Shown: positions 1-9,698 of the stretch, piece by piece | Position numbering within the stretch: position 1 is the stretch's first letter | Layout: each line of letters begins with the position of its first letter | Assembly: GCF_022829725.1 (NCBI RefSeq) | Contig: NZ_JAKSYG010000226.1 | Coordinates: forward strand, 62,001 to 126,000 | DNA length: 64,000 bases | Direction of reading: 5' to 3' | Origin: Methylobacterium sp. E-005 | Lineage (GTDB): Bacteria; Pseudomonadota; Alphaproteobacteria; Rhizobiales; Beijerinckiaceae | Made by a program: the position numbers and the translations under genes | Notes under the pieces: model-generated | The model's database searches: none | Seen by the model: only the letters and a program-made list of their open reading frames with translations | Told to the model about the DNA's origin: nothing

Positions 1-24
1 TAGCGGCCGAGCGCGGGCGACGCG

Positions 25-663
25 TCAGCTTTCCGGCCCGTATCCGGCCAGGAAGACACGCACCGCCTCGACCGTCTGGAACCGCATCCGGGCCTCGTCC
101 GCCTCGCCACCCGCAGCGAACAGCATCCGCATCATGAGGCCGGCGAGGCAGAGATGCAGAAAGTGCTGCGCCGCCAGGGTGGTGTTGGCGATCCGTAGCC
201 GGTCGGCCTTCACCTGCACGTCGAGATAGGCTGCGAGCCGTGCCACGCCGCGGGCCGGACCGGCGTCGTAATAGACCTGCCCGAATTGCGGGAACTTTTC
301 GCAGACGCCGATCACCATGCGGTGCATCGAGATGTGCCGCGGCTGGGACATTTCGGCGAGAAAACTCATCCCCAGGCGCGTCAGGACGGCCGGGATATCC
401 GGATCGTTCGGATCGAAGGTGAAGAGCGTCTCGGCGAGGCTGGCCTTCTCCTCCAGGATCAAGGCCTCGAACAGCGCCTCCTTGCTGTCGAAATACACGT
501 ACAGCGTGCCCTTCGAGACGCCGGCCGCCCGGGCGATCTCACCCATGCTCGCGCCGTCGTAGCCCGCCGAAAGGAAGACCGTTCGGGCACCGTCCAGGAT
601 CTGACGGCGCTTGTCGCCCTCGTGCGCGGATACGCCCCGATCCAGCGCTGCACCCTGTGCCAT
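25..663 (-). CDS. TetR/AcrR family transcriptional repressor of the adjacent efflux pair
   Basis: A 212-residue one-domain repressor. The N-terminal TetR helix-turn-helix lies at about residues 20-65, with the typical GASMGEIARAAGVSKGTLY recognition region and a YFDSKEAL continuation; the rest is a helical ligand-binding half. The open frame extends upstream to 732, but that longer start would place a perfect operator (696-716) inside the coding region. I therefore start at the internal ATG at 663 (MAQGAALD), which has GGACGGA just upstream. It is divergent from an EmrA/EmrB-type pump gene pair, and both promoters carry the same palindrome. This is the classical arrangement for a drug-responsive repressor controlling itself and the pump. 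The ligand cannot be read from sequence. Confidence 0.9.
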   Translation of the reverse strand: MAQGAALDRGVSAHEGDKRRQILDGARTVFLSAGYDGASMGEIARAAGVSKGTLYVYFDSKEALFEALILEEKASLAETLFTFDPNDPDIPAVLTRLGMSFLAEMSQPRHISMHRMVIGVCEKFPQFGQVYYDAGPARGVARLAAYLDVQVKADRLRIANTTLAAQHFLHLCLAGLMMRMLFAAGGEADEARMRFQTVEAVRVFLAGYGPES

Positions 664-695
664 CGTTCCGTCCGACGCCCGTGGCGCCGCTCCGC

Positions 696-716
696 TTGAC
701 CGAACCGTTCGGTCAA
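696..716. promoter_or_regulatory. Predicted TetR operator 1 (tetR side)
   Basis: A perfect 21-bp inverted repeat, TTGACCGAAC-C-GTTCGGTCAA, 32 nt upstream of the chosen tetR start. It is the exact reverse complement of operator 2. ACCGAACGGTTCGGT-like palindromes are typical of TetR-family sites. That this TetR protein binds it is inferred from position. Confidence 0.8.
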
Positions 717-762
717 CATAACCTGCGACCAAATCGGAGACGCGTCAAGGCGCGCCGATGTT

Positions 763-783
763 TTGACCGAACGGTTCGGTCAA
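763..783. promoter_or_regulatory. Predicted TetR operator 2 (emrA side)
   Basis: A perfect 21-bp inverted repeat, TTGACCGAAC-G-GTTCGGTCAA, ending 30 nt before the emrA-like start codon. Its centre is 67 bp from that of operator 1, so the two sites flank the divergent promoters almost symmetrically. Confidence 0.8.
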
Positions 784-813
784 TGCGGTTGTCGTTGGAT
801 GTGAGGCTCTGCA

Positions 814-2058
814 ATGTCCCTGCGCGAGGACGCTGATCGCCCCGATCCGGTCGTCGAACGCGGCGACGAGGAGCGGGCCGAGGGCCCAGCCCGACCCGTC
901 CCGACCCCGGCACCGGCCGCACCGACCAATCACGCCGCGACACCCGAGGGTGGGGCGCCGGCGCGCAAGCGTCCGCTCCGCCGGGCCATCCTGCTTATCG
1001 TCCTGGCCGTCGCGCTCGGCGGCAGCGCCTATGCCGGGTGGCAATGGTGGACGGTCGGACGGTTCTTCGTCTCGACGGACGACGCCTATGTCCAGGCCGA
1101 CATCTCGGTGCTCGCCGCCAAGGTCTCCGGCTATCTCGAGGCGGTTCCGGTGGTGAACGGCCTCTCGGTGAAGAAGGGCGACGTGATCGCCAAGCTCGAC
1201 GACGGCGACTATCGCCTCGCTCTTCAGGCCGCGCAGGACAAGCTCGCCACGCAGGAGAGCACCATCGCGCGGATCGCCCGGCAGGCCGAGGCGGCGCAGG
1301 CGCAGGTCGCCCAGGCCGCCGCGCAGCTCGACGCCACCCGCGCCGATGCGGTCCGCGCCCAGGCCGATTTCACCCGGTCGACGCAGATGCAGGCCGATTA
1401 CGTCGCCAAGTCGCGCATCGACCAGACCCGCGCCGATCGCGACCGGACCGAGGCCTCGGTCAAGGCCATGGAGGCCGGCCTCTTGGCCGCCCGCGCCAAT
1501 GTCGACGTGCTTCAGGCGCAGAAGCGCGAGGCGGAGAGCGTCGCGGCCGAACTGCGCACCGCCGTCGATCGCGCCCGCCGGGATCTCGACTTCGCGGTGA
1601 TCCGTGCCCCCTTCGACGGTGTGGTCGGCAACAAGGCCGTTGAAGCCGGCGCCTACGTCGCGCCGGGCACCCGGATCGCCGCCCTGGTGCCGCTCCAGAG
1701 CGTGCGGATCGACGCGAACTTCAAGGAGACCCAGGTCCAGCGCATGCGCCCGGGCCAGCGGGTGATCGTCACGGTGGATGCCTACCCGGATCGCGAGATC
1801 CAGGGCGTGGTGGAATCCTTCTCGCCGGCCTCCGGCTCGGTGTTCAGCCTGCTGCCCCCCGACAATGCGACCGGCAACTTCACCAAGATCGTCCAGCGCC
1901 TGCCGGTGCGGGTGCGGGTGCCGGAGGATGTCGCCCGTGAGGGCCTGCTGCGGCCGGGCCTGTCGGCGGTGGTGCGGGTCGATACCCGCGTTGGCGCGGA
2001 CCGCTCGGTGCTCGACCGGGCCGCGCGCGAGCGGCCAGTCAGCACCGCGAGCCGGTAG
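814..2058 (+). CDS. emrA: EmrA/HlyD-family periplasmic adaptor (membrane fusion protein) of an MFS efflux pump
   Basis: A 414-residue membrane fusion protein. It has a proline-rich cytoplasmic N-terminus, one membrane segment at about residues 58-78 (AILLIVLAVALGGSAYAGW) and a DDAYVQAD motif at the start of the periplasmic part, as in EmrA. A long Ala/Gln-rich coiled-coil hairpin follows (about 140-255), then the second lipoyl half (VIRAPFDGVVGN) and beta-barrel domain. Family role: it links an inner-membrane DHA2 pump to an outer-membrane channel for drug export. The emrB-like gene follows after 8 nt, so the two are one operon, and a TetR operator lies just upstream. No outer-membrane partner gene is present here. 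Substrate unknown. Confidence 0.92.
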   Translation: MSLREDADRPDPVVERGDEERAEGPARPVPTPAPAAPTNHAATPEGGAPARKRPLRRAILLIVLAVALGGSAYAGWQWWTVGRFFVSTDDAYVQADISVLAAKVSGYLEAVPVVNGLSVKKGDVIAKLDDGDYRLALQAAQDKLATQESTIARIARQAEAAQAQVAQAAAQLDATRADAVRAQADFTRSTQMQADYVAKSRIDQTRADRDRTEASVKAMEAGLLAARANVDVLQAQKREAESVAAELRTAVDRARRDLDFAVIRAPFDGVVGNKAVEAGAYVAPGTRIAALVPLQSVRIDANFKETQVQRMRPGQRVIVTVDAYPDREIQGVVESFSPASGSVFSLLPPDNATGNFTKIVQRLPVRVRVPEDVAREGLLRPGLSAVVRVDTRVGADRSVLDRAARERPVSTASR

Positions 2059-2066
2059 GATCCGAC

Positions 2067-3653
2067 ATGGCCGCCACCGCCGCCCTCGCGCCGGGCGCGC
2101 CGGCCCGCGCCGCCGAGCCGCCCCTCGACCGCCGCCGCATGGTGGCGTTCGTCTGCATGGTATTCGGGATGTTCATGGCGATCCTGGACATCCAGATCGT
2201 CTCGGCCTCCCTGAACGAGATCCAGGCCGGCCTCTCGGCCTCCGGCGACGAGATCCCCTGGGTCCAGACCAGCTACCTCATCGCCGAGGTGATCTCGATC
2301 CCGCTCTCCGGCACCCTGTCGCGGGTACTCTCGACCCGCTGGATGTTCGCGATCTCGGCGGGCGGCTTCACCCTGATGAGCCTGATGTGCGCGACCTCCT
2401 CGTCGATCGGCGAGATGATCGTCTGGCGGGCCGCGCAGGGCTTCATCGGCGGCGGTATGATCCCGACCGTGTTCGCCGCGGCCTTCACGATCTTCCCGCC
2501 CTCGAAGCGGACTATCGTGTCGCCGATGATCGGCCTCGTGGCCACGCTCGCGCCGACCATCGGCCCCACGGTCGGCGGCTATCTCACCGACCTGATGTCC
2601 TGGCACTGGCTGTTCCTGATCAACGTCGTGCCGGGTATTTTCGTGACGGTCTCGACCTGGATCCTGGTCGATTTCGACAAGCCCAATTACAGCCTGCTGG
2701 AGGCTTTCGACTGGGCGGGACTCGCCTTCATGGCGGGCTTCCTCGGCTGCCTCGAATACGTGCTGGAGGAGGGTCCGTACCACGACTGGCTGCAGGACGA
2801 GACGGTGTTCGCCGCCGCTGTGATCTGCGGGGTCTCGGCGCTGCTGTTCTTCTGGCGGGTCTTGACCGCCCGGCAGCCGATCGTCGATCTGCGCGCCTTC
2901 TCGGACCGCAACTTCGCCAGCGGTTGCGTGGCGAGCTTCGTGCTCGGCATCGGCCTCTACGGGCTGACCTACATCTACCCGGTCTACCTCGCGCGGGTGC
3001 GCGGCTACTCGGCGCTGATGATCGGCGAGACGATGTTCGTCTCCGGCCTGTTCATGTTCATCACCGCGCCGATCGCCGGCCGCCTGTCCGGCAAGGTCGA
3101 TCCGCGGATCATGATGGGGATCGGCTTCGCGGGCTTCGCCTCCGGCACTTGGATCGTCACCGGGCTTACCAAGGACTGGGACTTCTACGAGTTGCTGCTG
3201 CCGCAGATTCTGCGCGGCTGCTCGCTGATGCTGTGCATGATCCCGATCAACAACATCGCGCTGGGCACCCTGCCACCGGCCCGGATGAAGAATGCCTCGG
3301 GCCTGTTCAACCTGACCCGCAACCTCGGCGGTGCGGTCGGTCTCGCGCTGATCAACACGGTGCTGAACGATCGCTGGGACCTGCACCTCGCCCGGCTCCA
3401 CGAGCGGTTCAGCTGGACGAACACCGCCGCCCTCGAGCGCCTGGATACGCTCCAGCGCGGCTTCGATTCGTTCGGCAGCGCGGCACCCGGGATGGCGCTC
3501 AAGGCCATGTCCAACACCGTTCGGATCCAGGGCCTCGTCATGGCCTTCGAGGACCTGTTCCTCGCGTTGACGGTGTTGTTCCTAGCGATGGCCTGCGCGG
3601 TGCCGCTGATCCGGCGGCCACGCGCGGTGGCCGGGGGTGGAGGCGGTCACTGA
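2067..3653 (+). CDS. emrB: DHA2-family MFS multidrug efflux transporter (EmrB-like)
   Basis: A 528-residue inner-membrane transporter of the drug:H+ antiporter-2 family, predicted with 14 membrane segments. Family features include FGMFMAILDIQIVSASLNEI in segment 1 (motif with the Asp of the DHA2 signature), WVQTSYLIAEV, and an antiporter-type glycine-rich segment (LVATLAPTIGPTVGGYL). It follows the emrA-like adaptor after 8 nt; together they should form an EmrAB-type pump pushing hydrophobic compounds through the envelope. Expression is probably released when the divergent TetR protein binds ligand. The C-terminus is Gly-rich (AVAGGGGGH). Confidence 0.92.
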   Translation: MAATAALAPGAPARAAEPPLDRRRMVAFVCMVFGMFMAILDIQIVSASLNEIQAGLSASGDEIPWVQTSYLIAEVISIPLSGTLSRVLSTRWMFAISAGGFTLMSLMCATSSSIGEMIVWRAAQGFIGGGMIPTVFAAAFTIFPPSKRTIVSPMIGLVATLAPTIGPTVGGYLTDLMSWHWLFLINVVPGIFVTVSTWILVDFDKPNYSLLEAFDWAGLAFMAGFLGCLEYVLEEGPYHDWLQDETVFAAAVICGVSALLFFWRVLTARQPIVDLRAFSDRNFASGCVASFVLGIGLYGLTYIYPVYLARVRGYSALMIGETMFVSGLFMFITAPIAGRLSGKVDPRIMMGIGFAGFASGTWIVTGLTKDWDFYELLLPQILRGCSLMLCMIPINNIALGTLPPARMKNASGLFNLTRNLGGAVGLALINTVLNDRWDLHLARLHERFSWTNTAALERLDTLQRGFDSFGSAAPGMALKAMSNTVRIQGLVMAFEDLFLALTVLFLAMACAVPLIRRPRAVAGGGGGH

Positions 3654-3789
3654 CGGGCCAACGCCGGATCGGCTGCGACGATGCACGATCCCGCATAGGA
3701 TTGCGTTGGCGGTACGCCCCACCGATCTGCTAGGATGTCGGGATGCGCTGGTCCGGGGGGCCGGTGCGGCGACGGCCAGGGATCGGCTT

Positions 3790-4944
3790 ATGGACTTCCT
3801 CAACGCGATGGGCGGCACCGCCGGTGGTTTCTTCGGTGCCCTGATCCCGTTCCTGTTCGTGCTCACCGTCGTGGTGTTCGTGCACGAGATGGGCCATTTC
3901 CTGGTCGGGCGCTGGTGCGGCGTCGGCGTGCATGCCTTCTCGCTCGGCTTCGGACCGGAACTGGTGGGCTTCAACGACCGCCGCGGCACCCGCTGGAAGC
4001 TCTGCGCCATTCCGCTCGGCGGCTACGTGAAGTTCCACGGCGATGTGAACGGGGCGAGCATGCCCGACCCGGAGGCCGTCGCCCGCATGACCCCGCAGGA
4101 GCGGGCGATCAGCTTCCCGACCCAGCCCGTGGCCAAGCGCGCCGCCATCGTCGCCGCTGGCCCGGTGGCGAACTTCATCCTGGCGATCGTGCTGTTCGCC
4201 GGGGCGATCTGGCTCGGCGGACGCTACGAGCTGCCCGCCCGCGTCTCCTCGGTGGAGCCGAACAGCGTCGCGGCCGAGGCGGGCTTCCAGCCGGGCGACG
4301 TCATCACCGCCATCGACGGCGAGAAGATCGGCGACTTCAACGCCATGTACCGCACGGTGACGGGCAGCGCCGGCACGCCTCTGACCTTCACGGTGGAGCG
4401 CGACGACAAGCCGATCACCATCCAGGCGACGCCCGCTACCTTCGAGGAGAAGACCCCGTTCGGCCGCCACCGGATCGGTCGGCTGGGGATCCGCTCCCCC
4501 GCAGGCTCCGAGGCGCGCCTCGTCCGCTACGATGCGCTGGACTCCCTGAATCTCGGCGTGAAGGAGACCTACTTCGTCGTCGAGCGTACCTTCTCCTATC
4601 TCGGCAAGCTGGTGACCGGTCGTGAGTCGGCCGACCAGCTTTCGGGTCCGATCGGTATCGCCCGCGTGTCCGGCGAGGTCGCCAAGACGGGCGGCGTGGG
4701 CGGCCTGGTCGGGCTGATCGCGCTCCTCTCGGTCTCGATCGGCCTGCTGAACCTGTTCCCGGTGCCGCTGCTCGATGGCGGCCATCTGCTGTTCTACGCC
4801 TTCGAGGTCGTCCGCGGCCGCCCGCTCAGCGAGCGCGCCCAGGAGATCGGCTTCCGGATCGGCCTGGCCCTGGTCCTGATGCTGATGCTGTTCGCCGCCT
4901 GGAACGACATCCTCAACCTCGGCGCGTCCTGGCGGAACACCTGA
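3790..4944 (+). CDS. rseP: RseP-like site-2 zinc metalloprotease (M50B)
   Basis: A 384-residue membrane metalloprotease. The zinc site HEMGH is at residues 32-36 in the first membrane segment. One periplasmic PDZ domain follows in the middle (SVEPNSVAAEAGFQPGDVITAIDG), and the second catalytic motif NLFPVPLLDGGH (LDGG from about residue 328) is near the C-terminus. The family performs regulated intramembrane proteolysis, for example of anti-sigma factors, and clears signal peptides. The open frame extends upstream to 3637 into the emrB 3' end, but family length and the start of the first hydrophobic helix favour ATG 3790. The gene heads the bamA-lpx block as in other alphaproteobacteria, but its usual upstream neighbours (dxr, cdsA, uppS) are replaced here by the efflux pair. 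Confidence 0.95.
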   Translation: MDFLNAMGGTAGGFFGALIPFLFVLTVVVFVHEMGHFLVGRWCGVGVHAFSLGFGPELVGFNDRRGTRWKLCAIPLGGYVKFHGDVNGASMPDPEAVARMTPQERAISFPTQPVAKRAAIVAAGPVANFILAIVLFAGAIWLGGRYELPARVSSVEPNSVAAEAGFQPGDVITAIDGEKIGDFNAMYRTVTGSAGTPLTFTVERDDKPITIQATPATFEEKTPFGRHRIGRLGIRSPAGSEARLVRYDALDSLNLGVKETYFVVERTFSYLGKLVTGRESADQLSGPIGIARVSGEVAKTGGVGGLVGLIALLSVSIGLLNLFPVPLLDGGHLLFYAFEVVRGRPLSERAQEIGFRIGLALVLMLMLFAAWNDILNLGASWRNT

Positions 4945-5379
4945 TCCGGAGGAGTTGCCGGCCGTTCCCACGCCGCTCGGCCATCCTGTCCGATCTCCAC
5001 CGGAAAGGATGCCCGAATCCCGCCGCGATCCGGCCCCGAAGCCGCCCGATCGGCGCCCCGCCCAGGGGTCAAAATCCGGTTAATGCGGCGTGAAATCTCC
5101 CGACTTCGGGTCGAAAAACGCGCGCCGTTGCAGGCGTTTACGCGTTATTCACGACGTTTGGCGGTTTGCGCGCGCGGTGGCCGGATCGTTAAGTGGCGCG
5201 AAGGCCACGACCCCCCAAAATCCCCTGACGATGGCCGCCCGCGCGTTTGCTTGGCAGGGGAATCCCGCTAAGAGCTACGCTTGGACCGAAGCCACGCTTG
5301 GACCAGGTGACGGGACGACCGGTCAACGGTCGCCTGCGACGGGCTAACCCCCGCGACCAGAACAGAAACGGGCGATTGC
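4945..5379. other. Intergenic region between rseP and bamA (bamA leader)
   Basis: 435 nt without a convincing gene. A 62-codon open frame (5083-5271) is Arg-rich with no recognisable family and is probably chance. The region should hold the bamA promoter, but I cannot point to a clear -35/-10 pair. A near-identical 14-nt direct repeat (G-C-C/T-ACGCTTGGACC) occurs at 5274-5287 and 5291-5304, about 80 nt before the bamA start. Confidence 0.5.
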
Positions 5380-7950
5380 ATGATGTCGTTGACGGGGAAG
5401 CCCCGACGTAAGTCGGTGCGGAGAACCATCGTCCTAGTCACTGCGGGTCTGAGCGTCGTCCTGAGCGGGGCCGCTCAGGCGCAGCAGATTGTCGTCCAGG
5501 GCAACCAGCGCGTCGATGCCGACACGATCCGGTCCTACGTGACCGGGACGGCGTCCGGCTCCGCGGAGGAGGCGCGGCGCAACCTGCTCGCCAGCGGCAT
5601 GTTCTCGGACGTGAAGGTCGCCCAGTCGAGCGGGCGCACGGTGGTCACGGTCCGTGAGAACAACCTGATCAACCGGGTGGTGTTCGAGGGCAACAAGAAG
5701 ATCGAGAAGGCGACCCTGGAAGGGGTGGTCGAAGCGAAGGCCCGCGGCCCCTACAGCGAGGCGATCGTCAACGCCGACCTCGCCCGCATCCGCGACGTCT
5801 ACAAGCGGTTCGGCCGCGGCACCGCCAAGGTGACCTACCGCACCGTCGATCTGCCGAACGGCCGCGTCGACGTGATCTACCAGATCGATGAGGGTGATAA
5901 GACCGGCATCATCTCGATCAATTTCGTCGGCAACAACGCTTATTCGGAGCGGACCCTGAAGGGGCTGATGAGCTCCTCGGAGATGAACTTCCTGTCGTTC
6001 ATCAAGACCTCCGACGTTTACGATCCCGACCGCATCACCAACGACCTCGATCAGGTCCGCCGCTACTACCTGAAGAACGGCTACGCCGACTTCCAGGTGG
6101 TGAGCGCCGACGCCCGCTACGTCGAGGGCGAGAAGTCCGGCTACGTCATCACCGTCACGGTGAACGAGGGCGAGCAGTACAAGGTCGGCGCGGTGCAGGT
6201 GGATTCCCGCCTGCCGGGCCTGAATACCGCCGAACTGACCGACGGTGTCGCAACGACCGTGGGTGACGTCTACAACGCCGACGATGTCGAGAAGACGCTG
6301 AACAACGTCACCCGCGAGGTGAACCGCGCCGGCTATCCGTTCGCCCAGGTGCGCCCGACCGGCCAGCGCGATCCGGGCAGCCATCAGGTCTCCCTGGGCT
6401 TCGTGGTCGAGGACGGCCCGCACGTCTACGTCGAGCGCATCAACATCCGCGGCAACACCCGCACCCGCGACTACGTCATCCGTCGCGAGCTCGATATCGC
6501 CGAGGGCGACGCCTACAACCGCGTGCTCACCGACCGCGCCGAGCGGCGCCTGAACGGCCTGGGCTTCTTCAAGAAGGTCCGCTTCTCCAACGAGCCGGGT
6601 TCGGCGCCCGATCGCGTGGTGATCAACATCGACGTTGAGGATCAGCCCACGGGTTCGTTCTCGGTGGCGGGCGGCTACTCCACCCAGGACGGCATCATCG
6701 GCGAGGTCTCGGTCTCCGAGTCGAACTTCCTCGGCCGCGGCCAGTATGTCCGCCTCGCCGGCACGGGCGGCCAGTACTCGCGCGGCGTCGACTTCTCGTT
6801 CACCGAGCCGTACTTCCTCGGCTACCGCCTCGCCGCCGGCTTCGACGCCTTCTACAAATATTCTGACCTGACCCGGTACTCCCGCTACGAGACCACGGTC
6901 TATGGCGGCCAGCTCCGCCTCGGCCTGCCGATCACCGAGGAGTTCGGCGTCACCCTGCGCTACTCGCTGTACAACACCGAGCTGAAGGTGCCGAACACCC
7001 TGAAGCGGCCGTACAACGACTGCTCGATCCCGATCCCGGGCTACACCGCGACCTATGCCCCCGGAACGATCGATCCGAATACCGGCCGCAATATCGGCGG
7101 TCAGGCGATCTACCCGAACTGCGCCTATGACGGCGAGGCCTCCATCGCCATCAAGGGCTCGCAGGGCAACACGCTGACCTCGCTGGCCGGCCTGACGCTC
7201 GCCTACTCGACCCTGGACGTGGTCGGCGCTCCCCATAACGGCCTCTACGCGGAGCTGAAGCCCGACGTGGCGGGCCTGGGCGGCGACTCGCGGTTCTTCC
7301 GTGTCACCGCCGATGCGCGCTACTACAAGGAGCTGTTCGAGGACGTGATCGGCTTCGTCCGGTTCCAGGGCGGTCACATTCAGTCCATCGACGGCAAGCC
7401 GCTTCGCGTGACCGACGAGTTCTTCCTCGGTCCGTCGCTGGTCCGCGGCTTCGCGCCGAACGGCATCGGCCCGCGCGACGTCGGCATCGCCGACGCCCGC
7501 TCGAACGCGATCGGCGGCTCGACCTATATCGGCGGCACGCTCGAGGTGCAGTTCCCGCTGCCCCTCGTTCCGCGGGATCTCGGCCTGAAGGGCGCGCTCT
7601 TCGCCGATGCCGGTACGCTGTTCGGCTATAACAGCCGCCGCTCCTTCGACGTGAACGGCGACAGCTTCATCAACGGCACGGATCCGGCCACCGGGCGCTG
7701 CAACTTCAACGCCTACAAGATCGGCGTCGAGCCGGAATGCGTGAACGTCCGCGACAGCGCCACGATCCGCTCCTCGATCGGTGCCTCCATCCTGTGGAAC
7801 TCGCCGCTCGGCCCGATCCGGTTCGACTACGCCTACGCCCTGACGAAGGACGAGGGTGTCGCGGTCTACGTGCCGATCCTCGGCAAGTACGGCCATATCG
7901 GCAAGGATCAGACCCAGGCGTTCCGCTTCTCCGGCGGCTCGCGGTTCTGA
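5380..7950 (+). CDS. bamA: Outer-membrane protein assembly factor BamA
   Basis: An 856-residue Omp85 protein. A signal peptide of about 34 residues (basic [15 protein letters not shown], hydrophobic core, ending GAAQAQQ) precedes five POTRA repeats over about residues 36-420, visible as recurring GNxR/N and GxxxxxxV motifs such as [14 protein letters not shown] and [15 protein letters not shown] 16-stranded barrel follows, with the L6-type VRGF motif in [15 protein letters not shown] and an aromatic C-terminal beta-signal ending GGSRF. The protein inserts beta-barrel proteins into the outer membrane. It lies between rseP and lpxD, the standard alphaproteobacterial order. A hairpin lies between its stop codon and lpxD. 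Confidence 0.97.
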   Translation: MMSLTGKPRRKSVRRTIVLVTAGLSVVLSGAAQAQQIVVQGNQRVDADTIRSYVTGTASGSAEEARRNLLASGMFSDVKVAQSSGRTVVTVRENNLINRVVFEGNKKIEKATLEGVVEAKARGPYSEAIVNADLARIRDVYKRFGRGTAKVTYRTVDLPNGRVDVIYQIDEGDKTGIISINFVGNNAYSERTLKGLMSSSEMNFLSFIKTSDVYDPDRITNDLDQVRRYYLKNGYADFQVVSADARYVEGEKSGYVITVTVNEGEQYKVGAVQVDSRLPGLNTAELTDGVATTVGDVYNADDVEKTLNNVTREVNRAGYPFAQVRPTGQRDPGSHQVSLGFVVEDGPHVYVERINIRGNTRTRDYVIRRELDIAEGDAYNRVLTDRAERRLNGLGFFKKVRFSNEPGSAPDRVVINIDVEDQPTGSFSVAGGYSTQDGIIGEVSVSESNFLGRGQYVRLAGTGGQYSRGVDFSFTEPYFLGYRLAAGFDAFYKYSDLTRYSRYETTVYGGQLRLGLPITEEFGVTLRYSLYNTELKVPNTLKRPYNDCSIPIPGYTATYAPGTIDPNTGRNIGGQAIYPNCAYDGEASIAIKGSQGNTLTSLAGLTLAYSTLDVVGAPHNGLYAELKPDVAGLGGDSRFFRVTADARYYKELFEDVIGFVRFQGGHIQSIDGKPLRVTDEFFLGPSLVRGFAPNGIGPRDVGIADARSNAIGGSTYIGGTLEVQFPLPLVPRDLGLKGALFADAGTLFGYNSRRSFDVNGDSFINGTDPATGRCNFNAYKIGVEPECVNVRDSATIRSSIGASILWNSPLGPIRFDYAYALTKDEGVAVYVPILGKYGHIGKDQTQAFRFSGGSRF

Positions 7951-7963
7951 TCAAAATACCCGG

Positions 7964-7993
7964 CGCGCCGGTCGGTTTCTTCCGGCCGGCGCG
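7964..7993 (+). terminator. GC-rich hairpin between bamA and lpxD
   Basis: The arms CGCGCCGG (7964-7971) and CCGGCGCG (7986-7993) pair perfectly over 8 bp around a 14-nt loop, 13 nt after the bamA stop and 9 nt before the lpxD start. There is no U-run, so this is more likely an attenuator, processing site or RNA-stability element than a full terminator. Confidence 0.35.
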
Positions 7994-8002
7994 TTGTCGA
8001 GC

Positions 8003-9061
8003 ATGTCAGATCCTATCTTCTTCGCCCCCGCGGCCAGCCTGACCCTCGGGGAGATCGCCGCCGCTGCCGGGGCCAGCCTGCCCGACGGCGCCGATCCGGC
8101 CGCCAAGCTCGTGGGTGCGGCGCCCCTGGAGGGGGCCGGGCCCGAGCACCTGGCCTATATGGACAACGCGCGCTACGGCGATGCCTTCGCGGCGACGCGG
8201 GCTGGGGCATGCCTGGTCTCGCCCCGCTTCGCGGCCCGCTGCCCACCCGGTACGGTCGCCCTGGTCACCCGGGATCCCTATCGCGCCTACGCAGCCCTGC
8301 TCGGACGCCTCCATCCGGAGGCCCTGCGTCCCGGATCACAGTTCGGCGCCCGCGGTATCGCCCCTGGCGCCCATGTCCATCCGGACGCGCGGCTCGAAGA
8401 GGGCGTGACGATCGATCCGGGTGCGGTTGTCGGCCCCGGCGCGGAGATCGGGAGCGGGACGGTGATCGGCCCCAACGCGGTTATCGGCCCCGGTGTTCGC
8501 ATCGGGCGCGACTGCGCGATCGGGGCCGGCACCACGCTGAGCCACGCGCTCCTGGGAAACCGCGTGATCCTGCACCCCGGTGCGCAACTCGGCCAGGACG
8601 GTTTCGGCTTCGCCATGGGGGCCACCCACCTCAAGGTTCCGCAGATCGGCCGCGTCATCGTCCAGGACGACGTGGAGATCGGCGCCAACACCACGATCGA
8701 CCGGGGCGCCTCGCGCGACACGGTGATCGGGGAGGGGACCAAGATCGACAACCTGGTGCAGATCGCCCACAACGTCGTGATCGGGCGCCACTGCGTGATC
8801 GTGTCGGGCGTCGGCATCTCGGGCTCGACCACGCTGGAGGATTACGTCGTTCTCGGCGGGCAGGTCGGCGTGGTCGGGCACCTGCGGATCGGCCGCGGCG
8901 CGCAGATCGCCGGCTCCTCCAATGTCAACCGCGACGTGCCGCCGGGCAGCCGATGGGGTGGCACGCCCGCCAAGCCGGTGCGGGCCTGGTTCCGTGAGCT
9001 CACGACCCTGGCGCGCCTCGCGGAACGCTCGGGCAAGGGCCCGGCGGAGGACGAAGCCTGA
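8003..9061 (+). CDS. lpxD: UDP-3-O-(3-hydroxyacyl)glucosamine N-acyltransferase LpxD
   Basis: A 352-residue acyltransferase of lipid A synthesis. It transfers a 3-hydroxyacyl chain from acyl carrier protein to the 2-amino group of UDP-3-O-acylglucosamine. The N-terminal uridine-binding domain (about 1-105) is followed by hexapeptide repeats of a left-handed beta-helix ([20 protein letters not shown] and so on). The catalytic histidine is H256 in QIAHN, matching the E. coli active site. The start was set at MSDPIFF; the longer open frame overlaps the end of bamA in another frame. It is the first lipid A gene of the block and is separated by 160 nt from fabZ. Confidence 0.96.
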   Translation: MSDPIFFAPAASLTLGEIAAAAGASLPDGADPAAKLVGAAPLEGAGPEHLAYMDNARYGDAFAATRAGACLVSPRFAARCPPGTVALVTRDPYRAYAALLGRLHPEALRPGSQFGARGIAPGAHVHPDARLEEGVTIDPGAVVGPGAEIGSGTVIGPNAVIGPGVRIGRDCAIGAGTTLSHALLGNRVILHPGAQLGQDGFGFAMGATHLKVPQIGRVIVQDDVEIGANTTIDRGASRDTVIGEGTKIDNLVQIAHNVVIGRHCVIVSGVGISGSTTLEDYVVLGGQVGVVGHLRIGRGAQIAGSSNVNRDVPPGSRWGGTPAKPVRAWFRELTTLARLAERSGKGPAEDEA

Positions 9062-9221
9062 GGCGAGCGGATTCGCGCGTCCGGCTTGCCGGCATCCGGA
9101 TTGATCCGCTCCTCCGGAAGGTCTTGCGCTTCCGGCGATTTCTGCCGAAGAGGGCGCTCCCTTCGCCACGCGCGGCGGGATGTCAGGCCGCCGCGAGCGG
9201 CAAGTCGAGGTGCGGGATCCG

Positions 9222-9698
9222 ATGAGTGAGGCGGCGCGCGAGACCAGCGGCGAGCTGGGCACAGCCGATATCCAGACTCTTCTGGAGCTGCTGCCACATC
9301 GCTATCCGTTCCTCATGGTGGACCGGATCGTCGAGATCGACCGCGACGAATCCTGCATCGGCATCAAGAACGTCACCGCCAATGAGCCGCAATTCATGGG
9401 GCACTTCCCGGGACTGCCGGTCTTCCCGGGTGTGCTCCTGATCGAGGGCATGGCGCAGACCGCCGGCGCGATCTGCTGCCGCCATATCCGGACGGACGAG
9501 CTGCGCACCAAGCAGGTGTTCTTCATGACCATCGACAAATGCAAGTTTCGCAAGCCGGTCACGCCGGGCGACCAAGTGCGTTTCCATATGAAGAAGATCA
9601 ATCACCGCCGGACCATGTGGTGGTTCCGCGGTGAGGCCCGGGTGGACGGCACGCTGGTCGCCGAGGCCGAGATCGGCGCCATGCTGGTGACGGAGTGA
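9222..9698 (+). CDS. fabZ: 3-hydroxyacyl-ACP dehydratase FabZ
   Basis: A 158-residue hot-dog fold dehydratase that converts (3R)-hydroxyacyl-ACP to trans-2-enoyl-ACP in type II fatty acid synthesis. Visible motifs are [13 protein letters not shown] near the N-terminus and the active-site histidine H61 in MGHFPG with glutamate E75 in LIEGMAQ. An upstream in-frame ATG exists at 9180, but ATG 9222 has a better-placed GAGG and gives the usual family length. It overlaps lpxA by 4 nt (GTGA). Both enzymes draw on the same 3-hydroxyacyl-ACP pool, which explains the pairing. Confidence 0.95.
   Translation: MSEAARETSGELGTADIQTLLELLPHRYPFLMVDRIVEIDRDESCIGIKNVTANEPQFMGHFPGLPVFPGVLLIEGMAQTAGAICCRHIRTDELRTKQVFFMTIDKCKFRKPVTPGDQVRFHMKKINHRRTMWWFRGEARVDGTLVAEAEIGAMLVTE

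Noticed and set aside
5083-5271. 62-codon frame upstream of bamA
   Set aside because: Arg-rich, no ribosome site, no recognisable motif.
5434-7896. 820-codon open frame antisense to bamA
   Set aside because: The high third-position G+C of bamA leaves the antisense frame without stops. Its translation is low-complexity (Ala, Val, Arg, His rich) with no family.
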